The notes under the pieces were generated by a model, which searched no databases, was not told the origin of the DNA, and saw only the letters and a program-made list of their open reading frames with translations. From Clostridiales bacterium (GTDB taxonomy: Bacteria; Bacillota; Clostridia; Lachnospirales; WRAX01): a stretch of DNA of 9,350 bases. Positions within the stretch are counted from its first letter, which is position 1; the number at the start of each line of letters is the position of its first letter. The DNA lies in the NCBI GenBank assembly GCA_031262335.1, contig JAISHX010000120.1, positions 1 to 9,350 of the forward strand. Reading direction: 5' to 3'. Shown one piece after another: positions 1 through 6,754 of the stretch. The translations under genes and the position numbers were made by a program.

Positions 1-1508
1 GGAGGTTTGCTTGTTATATCATACACAACGCGGCTGACGGCGCGTATTTCGTTTGTTATTCTTGAGGAAACACGTCCGAGCAGTTCGTGGCGGATTGGGG
101 CATATTCGCAAGTCATGAAGTCCGTCGTCATGACTGCGCGGAGAGCAATAACATTATCATAAGAACGCGAGTCGCCTTTAATGCCAACGGAACGTGTATC
201 TGTAAAGACAGCAAAATATTGCTGAGGTCTGCCTTTTTTGGCGCGTTCTATTTCATCACAGAATATAGCGTCCGCCTGTTTTAGAATATCAAGCTTTGAC
301 TGTGTTACTTCTCCGATAATGCGTATTGCAAGTCCGGGTCCCGGAAAAGGCGGACGTTCGACAAGTGTTTTCGGTAAACCTAATTTTTCGCCTATAACGC
401 GAACTTCATCCTTAAAAAGTCCGGAAAGAGGTTCAATCAATCCTTTAAATGAAAGTCTTTTGGGAAGTCCGCCAACATTGTGGTGGCTTTTTATTATGTC
501 GGCGTTTGTGCCTCTTCCGGACTCGATTATGTCGGGATAAATTGTACCTTGCGCAAGAAAATCCGCGTTTTCAAGCTTTTTTGATTCTTCCTCAAAAACA
601 GCGGCAAATTCCGCCCCGATTATTTTGCGCTTTTTTTCGGGGTCGATGACGCCTTTTATTTTTGCAAGAAAGCGTTCGGCGGCATTAACTCTTATAAAAT
701 TAAGATTCATTGAAGAAAATACCGCTTCAATTTGTTCACTTTCATTAAGCCGCATAAAGCCATGGTCAACATAAACACAAGTGAGTTTATTGCCCAACGC
801 ACGCGACAGAAGAGCCGCGCAGACAGAAGAATCAACGCCGCCTGAAAGCGCGAGAAGAACACTGCCTGTTCCGACTGTTTCACGAACCAAACGAATTTGA
901 TTGTTTACATAATCATCAAGATGATAATCTCTTTTTGCGCCGCATATGTTTATTAAGAAATTTTTAATAATGTTAATGCCTTCGTCGGTCAGCTCGGTTT
1001 CGGGGTGAAACTGAACTCCGTACAAGTTACGATTGCTGTTTTCACAAGCGGCGTTCACGCAGTCGTTTGTTATTGCGGTTGTCACAAATCCTTTCGGCAA
1101 TTTGGACACGCGGTCTGAATGGCTCATAAGCACGTTAATATGCCGCGGAAGGTTTGAATAAAGCGGCGACATATCAGAAAGGTCGGCCTCAACTTTTCCG
1201 TATTCACTTACGGGTGCTTTTTCGACAATGCCGCCAAGCATGTGGCACATAAGCTGCATGCCGTAACAGATTCCCAAAACAGGAATCCCTAAATTAAAAA
1301 TCACCGGGTCGCATTTCATGGCAGTTTTGTCGTAAACGCTGTTCGGACCGCCGGTAAGGATTATGCCAATCGGGCTGAGAGCCGCTATTTCCGGCGCGGA
1401 AATTGCGCCGCTTTTGATTTCGGAATAAACACCGCAGTTGCGGACGCGTCTTGCAATGAGTTCTTTGTATTGTCCCCCGAAGTCAAGGACCAAAACCAGC
1501 TCGTTCAA
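1..1508 (-). CDS. guaA: GMP synthase (glutamine-hydrolysing), 3' end cut by window
   Basis: GuaA converts XMP to GMP in the cytoplasm, using ATP and ammonia from glutamine. I translated the whole frame; it is open for 502 codons. An N-terminal class I glutamine amidotransferase domain (about residues 4-185) carries GICYG with the nucleophile Cys81 and the HPE motif with His168 and Glu170. The ATP-pyrophosphatase domain follows with the P-loop SGGVDSS (222-228), then the C-terminal dimerisation/XMP-binding domain with RPPFPGPGLAIRI and a final SKPP. GuaA proteins usually end a few residues after SKPP (typically GTIEWE), so only about six codons are missing. The start is TTG at 1508: its codon 2 onward gives NELVLVLDFGGQY, the normal GuaA N-terminus, and no in-frame ATG lies nearby. 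It overlaps the upstream stop as TTGA, with GAGGGGG about 10 nt upstream, so translation is probably coupled. It is the last visible gene of the carA operon. Confidence 0.97.
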   Translation of the reverse strand, partial: MNELVLVLDFGGQYKELIARRVRNCGVYSEIKSGAISAPEIAALSPIGIILTGGPNSVYDKTAMKCDPVIFNLGIPVLGICYGMQLMCHMLGGIVEKAPVSEYGKVEADLSDMSPLYSNLPRHINVLMSHSDRVSKLPKGFVTTAITNDCVNAACENSNRNLYGVQFHPETELTDEGINIIKNFLINICGAKRDYHLDDYVNNQIRLVRETVGTGSVLLALSGGVDSSVCAALLSRALGNKLTCVYVDHGFMRLNESEQIEAVFSSMNLNFIRVNAAERFLAKIKGVIDPEKKRKIIGAEFAAVFEEESKKLENADFLAQGTIYPDIIESGRGTNADIIKSHHNVGGLPKRLSFKGLIEPLSGLFKDEVRVIGEKLGLPKTLVERPPFPGPGLAIRIIGEVTQSKLDILKQADAIFCDEIERAKKGRPQQYFAVFTDTRSVGIKGDSRSYDNVIALRAVMTTDFMTCEYAPIRHELLGRVSSRITNEIRAVSRVVYDITSKP

Positions 1509-2344
1509 GCCAATACTACCCCCTCAAATACTTTTTGACAGTCGCCTTCCATAGTAACGCGTCCGTCCCTGTATGTTATTTCAAGGTCGCCGCCGCGCAG
1601 TTCAACACGGATTTTTTCTCCTTCGTCAACAAAGCCGTTCAGGGTTGCCGCAACAACACTTGCACACGCGCCTGTTCCGCAAGCAAGTGTTTCACCGCTA
1701 CCGCGTTCCCATACGCGCATTTTCAGCGTTTTTTTGTCACGGACTTGAATAAATTCGGCATTAATTCTGTCCGGGAAAAGCGGAGAAAATTCAAATTCAG
1801 GTCCTATTTGTTCCAAATCAAGCGAATCAACGTCATCGACAAATACAACGCAATGCGGATTTCCCATAGAAACACAGGTAATTGCATATTCTTTGCCGTT
1901 TATATAAACCGTTTCATTGACGATACGTTCGCCTTTAAGTGTTGTCGGAATATTTTCGGGTTTAAGTTCAATGTCGCCCATGTCAACGGTCACTTGCGCA
2001 ACTTCATTGTTGCGTGTTATAACGCGCACAGTTTTTATTCCGCTTAATGTTTCGATTGTCATTTCTTGTTTGCGAACAATGTTGTAATCATAGAGAAATT
2101 TTGCAACACAGCGTATGCCGTTACCGCACATTTTGCCTTCGCTGCCGTCAAGATTGAACATACGCATTTTTGCGTCGGCAACTTCGGACGGACAAACAAG
2201 TATTATTCCGTCGCCGCCTATGCCAAAGCGTCTGTCGGAAAATTTGATTGAAAGTGATTCCGGAGAATCTATACGTTGCTCAAAGCAGTTGATATAAATA
2301 TAATCGTTACCGCAAGACTGCATTTTTGTAAATTTAATTTTCAT
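1505..2344 (-). other. dapF: DapF module of the fusion, possible independently translated dapF
   Basis: Diaminopimelate epimerase interconverts LL- and meso-diaminopimelate, the last step before meso-DAP enters peptidoglycan or is decarboxylated to lysine. The module begins at an in-frame ATG at 2344 with MKIKFTKMQSCGNDYIYINC, exactly where stand-alone DapF proteins begin, and is 279 residues long, the usual size. Both halves of the pseudo-symmetric fold are present. The two catalytic cysteines sit in MCGNGIRC (module residue 73, fusion residue 1152) and ACGTGACAS (module residue 222, fusion residue 1301). GNPHCVVFVD, the conserved segment just past mid-protein, is also intact. Nothing suggests decay, so selection has kept the enzyme functional whether or not it is attached to CarB. 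It ends at TGA 1507-1505, overlapping the TTG start of guaA. Confidence 0.92.
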
Positions 2345-5300
2345 ATGCTCTTTCCTCATTTCATTGATGTCGACCAACTCTGTATTTATTTCGCTGTAAC
2401 CGCTTTCAATACTGTCAGCAAGAGCCGTTGCGGTGTCAAGGCTTGTCAGGCACGGAATACCGAGTAAACATGCTTTTCTTCTGATTTTTACGCTGTCCTG
2501 AGCAGGATTTCTGCCGCGTGTCGAAGTCGAGATAATATAATTCACACGACCGCTTTCAAGCAGCGTCATTGAGTTGTCAGAAGGGTTGTCATAGATTTTA
2601 TTCACAATTTCTGCCTTTATTCCCGCCCAGCGCAAAGTTTCGGCTGTGCCTTTTGTTGAATAAATTGTAAAACCCAAGTTACGGAATTTTTTTGCCACGT
2701 CATAGACTTCGTGCTTGTCGGAGTCACGCACAGTAATAAACACGCCGCCGCCTTTGCGTATTTTATAATTTGCGGCAAGCAGCCCTTTATATAGTGCTTC
2801 TTTAAGGTCTTTGCCGATACCAAGCACTTCGCCTGTTGATTTCATTTCGGGTCCGAGATGCGTATCAACATCAGTTAGTTTTTCAAACGAAAAAACAGGT
2901 ACTTTTACTGCTGTATACGGCGAAAGTTTTGCAATTCCCGCCGCAACGCCGATTTCTTTCAAAGTTTCGCCAAGACTTGCACGCGTTGCAAGTTCGCACA
3001 TATTTATGCCCGTGACTTTGCTTATATACGGTACTGTGCGTGACGCACGCGGATTTACTTCAATAACATAAAGCTCGTTTTCTGTTTCACCGTCGGCATT
3101 GGTTTCCGGAACAAGCACATACTGTAAATTTACAAGTCCTTTAACTTTCAGACTTGTACAAAGTTTTTTTGTTGTGGAAAAAATCTTTTTGGCTGCGTCA
3201 TCGTCAATATTCGCGGGCGGATACATCGCAATGCTGTCGCCGGAGTGAATACCTGTCCGTTCTATGTGTTCCATAATACCCGGAATAAGAATGTCCTTAC
3301 CGTCACAAATAGCGTCAACTTCAATTTCACGTCCGGACATATATTTGTCAATAAGGACGGGATTGTCTTGTTTTTGACGGAATATAATTTCCATATATTC
3401 CTCAACATCTGTTTTATCGAACGCTATAATCATATTCTGACCGCCGATAACATAAGACGGACGCATCAGAACAGGGAAACCTAACTTTTCGGCGGCACAC
3501 ATAGCTTCTTCCAATGATGTAACGCCAAGACCTTCCGGACGTTTGATTTTTAATGTTTCAAGCAGTTTGTCAAAGCGTTCGCGGTCTTCACAAATGTCAA
3601 TCGCGTCGGCAGAAGTGCCTATAATTTTTACACCCCGCCGCGATAATTCACCGGTCAGCTTAATTGCCGTACCACCGCCGAACGCTACCATAACCCCTTC
3701 AGGTTTTTCAAGGTCTATAACGTGCATGACATCTTCAATATTAAGCGGCTCAAAGTAAAGTCTGTCGGCTGTGTCGAAGTCGGTTGAAACTGTTTCTGGA
3801 TTATTGTTAATGACAATAACATCAAAACCACGCTCACGCAAAGCCCATACAGCGTGAACACTTGCATAATCAAATTCGATTCCCTGCCCGATTCTTATCG
3901 GACCGGAACCGATAACAATAATTTTTCTGCGCGTACTTTTTGCAGCCCATTCGGCGGCTTCATTTTCAGCACCGGCGGATTGTTCGGCAAAAACGGCATA
4001 AAAGTACGGTGTTTTTGCCTCAAATTCACCTCCGCAAGTGTCAACCATTTTATAAACAGGCGCAAACGGTTCAAACTCTGCATTCGTAAGTTTTTTTACG
4101 GTTTTGTCTGTAAAACCAAACTTTTTCGCCTCAATATACAATTCTTGCGAAAATTGCTGCTGTGTTAATTTTTGCTCCGTTTCGGATATATTTTTAAGTT
4201 TATATAAAAACCAGCGGTCTACTTTCGTTTTTTCAAATATTAAGTCAACAGAGAATCCTCTGCTGATTGCCTCGTACAACACAAAAACTCTTTCATCGGA
4301 AACAAAATCGAGGTTTTTGTTTATTTCCTCATCAGACATTGCCGCAAATTTAGAATGTGAAAGAGTTTCTGTTCCGATTTCTGCTCCGCGGACGGCTTTC
4401 ATTAACGCTTGTTCAAAATTATCGGCTATACTCATTACTTCGCCTGTTGCTTTCATTTGAGTACCGAGTTCGCGTTTTGCGTAAACAAACTTGTCAAACG
4501 GCCATTTCGGGAATTTTACCGCAACATAATCAAGAGTAGGCTCAAAAGCGGCATAAGTATGTCCTGTGACAGCGTTTATAATCTCGTCCAGCGAATACCC
4601 TAATGCTATTTTCGTGGCTACTTTTGCAATCGGATAACCTGTTGCTTTTGACGCCAAAGCTGACGAACGTGAAACACGCGGATTAACTTCAATTACGGCG
4701 TATTCAAAAGAATCGGGACAGAGAGCAAACTGGCAGTTGCAGCCGCCTTCAACGCCAAGCTCCTGAATAATGTTAATAGATGCCGTGCGTAGCATCTGAT
4801 ATTCTTTATCCGATAAAGTAACGGCAGGTGCAATAACAATACTGTCGCCTGTATGAATCCCTACAGGGTCAAAATTTTCCATCGAACAAACAGTAATTGC
4901 GTTGCCTTTGCTGTCACGCATGACTTCAAATTCGATTTCTTTCCAGCCCGCAACGCTTTTTTCTACTAAAACTTGTCCAATCGGAGAAAGTGAAAGTCCG
5001 ACTGTGACTATTTCGCGGAGTTCTTTTTCATTATAAACAATGCCGCCGCCTGTTCCGCCAAGCGTAAAAGCAGGACGAATAACAAGAGGATAGCCTGTTT
5101 TTTCTGCAAATGACAGAGCGGTTTCAACATCTGTTGCAATTTCCGACGGAATAACAGGCTGGTTTATTTTTTCCATTGTACGTTTGAAAATAAGCCTGTC
5201 TTCCGCTTTGTCAATAGTTTCCGGAGATGAGCCTAACAGCCGAACTCCGTGACGCTCCAAAAAGCCGTCTTTTGCAAGCTGCATACAAAGGGTAAGTCCC

Positions 5301-5581
5301 GTTTGACCTCCCAAACCGCTTAAAATACTGTCGGGATGTTCTTTTTCAATAATTCTTTTTATTGTTGTAAGCGTCAAAGGCTCAATATAGATTGCATCTG
5401 CCATTGCATTATCTGTCATAATTGTAGCAGGGTTTGAGTTAATCAGAACTATTTCTATGCCGTCTTCTCTCAAAGCACGACACGCCTGTGTTCCGGCGTA
5501 GTCAAATTCCGCCGCCTGTCCTATAACTATCGGACCGGAGCCGATTACCAACACTCTTTTTATGTTTTTATTCAACGGCAT
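1505..5581 (-). CDS. carB-dapF: Carbamoyl phosphate synthase large subunit fused in frame to diaminopimelate epimerase
   Basis: Residues 1-1079 are a full-length CarB, which makes carbamoyl phosphate from bicarbonate, ammonia delivered by CarA, and two ATP. The first ATP-grasp half (carboxyphosphate synthesis) has GSGPIVIGQAAEFDYAG at 14-30 and VNPRVSRSSALASKATGYP near 299-317. An oligomerisation segment follows, about 405-550. The second ATP-grasp half (carbamate phosphorylation) has GSGPIRIGQGIEFDYAS at 558-574 and VNPRASRTVPYISKVTG near 842-858. The MGS-like allosteric domain spans about 940-1065. Free-standing CarB proteins are near 1070 residues, so this half is complete. Instead of stopping, the frame continues into a complete 279-residue DapF (1080-1358). 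I know of no family rule joining these two enzymes. The start is ATG at 5581 with AAGGAG 10 nt upstream; the first 10 nt overlap the end of carA. The product may be one protein, or a readthrough frame from which DapF is also made separately. Confidence 0.93.
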   Translation of the reverse strand: MPLNKNIKRVLVIGSGPIVIGQAAEFDYAGTQACRALREDGIEIVLINSNPATIMTDNAMADAIYIEPLTLTTIKRIIEKEHPDSILSGLGGQTGLTLCMQLAKDGFLERHGVRLLGSSPETIDKAEDRLIFKRTMEKINQPVIPSEIATDVETALSFAEKTGYPLVIRPAFTLGGTGGGIVYNEKELREIVTVGLSLSPIGQVLVEKSVAGWKEIEFEVMRDSKGNAITVCSMENFDPVGIHTGDSIVIAPAVTLSDKEYQMLRTASINIIQELGVEGGCNCQFALCPDSFEYAVIEVNPRVSRSSALASKATGYPIAKVATKIALGYSLDEIINAVTGHTYAAFEPTLDYVAVKFPKWPFDKFVYAKRELGTQMKATGEVMSIADNFEQALMKAVRGAEIGTETLSHSKFAAMSDEEINKNLDFVSDERVFVLYEAISRGFSVDLIFEKTKVDRWFLYKLKNISETEQKLTQQQFSQELYIEAKKFGFTDKTVKKLTNAEFEPFAPVYKMVDTCGGEFEAKTPYFYAVFAEQSAGAENEAAEWAAKSTRRKIIVIGSGPIRIGQGIEFDYASVHAVWALRERGFDVIVINNNPETVSTDFDTADRLYFEPLNIEDVMHVIDLEKPEGVMVAFGGGTAIKLTGELSRRGVKIIGTSADAIDICEDRERFDKLLETLKIKRPEGLGVTSLEEAMCAAEKLGFPVLMRPSYVIGGQNMIIAFDKTDVEEYMEIIFRQKQDNPVLIDKYMSGREIEVDAICDGKDILIPGIMEHIERTGIHSGDSIAMYPPANIDDDAAKKIFSTTKKLCTSLKVKGLVNLQYVLVPETNADGETENELYVIEVNPRASRTVPYISKVTGINMCELATRASLGETLKEIGVAAGIAKLSPYTAVKVPVFSFEKLTDVDTHLGPEMKSTGEVLGIGKDLKEALYKGLLAANYKIRKGGGVFITVRDSDKHEVYDVAKKFRNLGFTIYSTKGTAETLRWAGIKAEIVNKIYDNPSDNSMTLLESGRVNYIISTSTRGRNPAQDSVKIRRKACLLGIPCLTSLDTATALADSIESGYSEINTELVDINEMRKEHMKIKFTKMQSCGNDYIYINCFEQRIDSPESLSIKFSDRRFGIGGDGIILVCPSEVADAKMRMFNLDGSEGKMCGNGIRCVAKFLYDYNIVRKQEMTIETLSGIKTVRVITRNNEVAQVTVDMGDIELKPENIPTTLKGERIVNETVYINGKEYAITCVSMGNPHCVVFVDDVDSLDLEQIGPEFEFSPLFPDRINAEFIQVRDKKTLKMRVWERGSGETLACGTGACASVVAATLNGFVDEGEKIRVELRGGDLEITYRDGRVTMEGDCQKVFEGVVLA
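2345..2356 (-). promoter_or_regulatory. Possible internal ribosome binding site before the DapF start
   Basis: Within the CarB-DapF linker the minus strand reads AGGAAAGAGCAT immediately before the DapF ATG. AGGA (2353-2356) lies 8 nt from the ATG, a good Shine-Dalgarno distance. This is what a separate dapF gene would carry. It suggests either that DapF is also made alone by internal initiation, or that the fusion is recent or not real in the living cell. The same purine-rich bases encode the linker residues RKEH, so chance cannot be excluded. Confidence 0.5.
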
Positions 5582-6663
5582 GATGCGGCAACTCCTTCTA
5601 TAAATATATCAAAAAGGAAAGCAGCGTCACGCGGACCGGCGGCTGCTTCCGGATGAAACTGAGAAGAAAAAGCAGGGAACAGTTTATATTCGATACCTTC
5701 GTTAGTGCCATCGTTGACGTTGATAAATAACGGACTGCCGATGCGCTTGTTAATGCTGTCATTAACAACTGCGTATCCGTGGTTTTGGCTAGTGATGAAT
5801 ACCTGCCCTGTTTTTAGATTTTTTACTGATTGATTTGCTCCTCTGTGTCCGTATTTCATTTTTTCGGTCTTAAAGCCGGCGGCAAGAGCCATAAGTTGGT
5901 GTCCAAGACAAATTCCAAACATAGGAATTTTAGCTTCAAATAATTTTTTAATCGTTGCAATTTCGGTAGGATTGTCCTCAGGGTCGCCCGGTCCGTTTGA
6001 CAGCATTATTCCGTTTGGTGAAAGTGACATAATTTGTTCAAACGGAGTATCGGCAGGACATATAAACACATCACATTTACGCGCTACGAGTTCGCGGTAA
6101 ATGTTGGATTTTGTTCCGTAATCCATTAAAACAATACGCGGTGCAGACGGGGACATAGTTGTCGTTTCATGGAATATTTCGCGGCATGTTGTAGTTTTAA
6201 CCGCATCTTTTATTTTGTAATTTTTGAGTACGGCAAAATCAACATCATCCGGTTTTGCCGTAATAAAGCCGTTCATGACACCGCTTTCGCGGATTGTTTT
6301 TGTTAAAGAACGCGTATCAATGTCAAAAAGTCCGGCTACACCTCGTGACTTTAAAAAAGCGTCTAAAGTCCCCTGACTCCTGAAGTTTGAGGGATTAGCG
6401 CATACTGAACGAACAATATAAGCTTTTGGGGTTATTGTGTCGGACTCAAGGTCGGACTCAATAACTCCGTAATTTCCGATTAAAGGAAAAGTTTGAACAA
6501 CAATCTGACCAAAATAACTTTTATCTGTAATTGTTTCTAAATAACCTGTCATGCCCGTGGCAAACACAACTTCCCCGACCACAGGGTTATCCAAAGAGGC
6601 TCCGAAACTTTTGCCTCGGAACATTTTTCCGTTTTCTAACACCAGATAGGCGGTATTCGACAT
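5572..6663 (-). CDS. carA: Carbamoyl phosphate synthase small (glutaminase) subunit
   Basis: CarA hydrolyses glutamine and passes ammonia through a tunnel to CarB. The 363-residue product has the usual CarA length and layout. The N-terminal CarA-specific domain (about 1-165) contains the family signature GEVVFATGMTGYLETITDKSY at 30-50. A class I glutamine amidotransferase domain (about 175-355) carries LSNGPGDPEDNP, GICLGHQ with the nucleophile Cys252, SQNHGYAV, and FHPEAAAGP with His337 and Glu339. All catalytic residues are present. The start is ATG at 6663 with GGAGGGG about 4 nt upstream. It is the first gene after a strong promoter, and its last 10 nt overlap carB, which fits equimolar production of the two subunits. 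The single CarAB set probably serves both pyrimidine and arginine synthesis, but the window cannot show whether a second copy exists elsewhere. Confidence 0.98.
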   Translation of the reverse strand: MSNTAYLVLENGKMFRGKSFGASLDNPVVGEVVFATGMTGYLETITDKSYFGQIVVQTFPLIGNYGVIESDLESDTITPKAYIVRSVCANPSNFRSQGTLDAFLKSRGVAGLFDIDTRSLTKTIRESGVMNGFITAKPDDVDFAVLKNYKIKDAVKTTTCREIFHETTTMSPSAPRIVLMDYGTKSNIYRELVARKCDVFICPADTPFEQIMSLSPNGIMLSNGPGDPEDNPTEIATIKKLFEAKIPMFGICLGHQLMALAAGFKTEKMKYGHRGANQSVKNLKTGQVFITSQNHGYAVVNDSINKRIGSPLFINVNDGTNEGIEYKLFPAFSSQFHPEAAAGPRDAAFLFDIFIEGVAASCR

Positions 6664-6689
6664 ATAACCCCTCCGTTCGATTTTCGTTT

Positions 6690-6718
6690 ATTATACAACT
6701 CTTTTTCTCAATAGTCAA
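6690..6718 (-). promoter_or_regulatory. Sigma-A promoter of the carA operon
   Basis: On the minus strand, TTGACT (6718-6713) and a perfect TATAAT (6695-6690) are separated by exactly 17 bp. Transcription should start near 6683, leaving a leader of only about 20 nt before the carA ATG, most of it the ribosome binding site. There is no room for a PyrR-type attenuator or riboswitch downstream of this promoter, so any control here would act on initiation. The -35 box lies directly after the T-run of the preceding terminator. Confidence 0.85.
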
Positions 6719-6721
6719 GAA

Positions 6722-6754
6722 AATAAAAAAGGTGAGGTTTCCCGCACCCTTTTT
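6722..6754 (-). terminator. Intrinsic terminator after the GH13 gene
   Basis: The minus strand forms GGTGCGGGAAACCTCACC (6748-6731): a GGTG/CACC stem, one C-U mismatch, a GG/CC extension and a GAAA tetraloop. Six T's follow, then ATTTT. A run of A's before the hairpin pairs with the T-run, so it could also terminate plus-strand transcription. The stop codon of the GH13 gene runs straight into the A-run. Confidence 0.88.

Noticed and set aside
3854..4168. Plus-strand open frames inside carB, such as 104 codons here and 170 codons at 1535-2047
   Set aside because: They are shadows of the strongly conserved minus-strand carB and dapF coding sequence and have no ribosome binding sites or family motifs.
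6672..6685. CGAAAATCGAAC in the carA leader as a PurR box
   Set aside because: Two CGAA cores occur, but as close direct copies rather than the usual inverted pair at greater spacing, and one overlaps the region just before the ribosome binding site.
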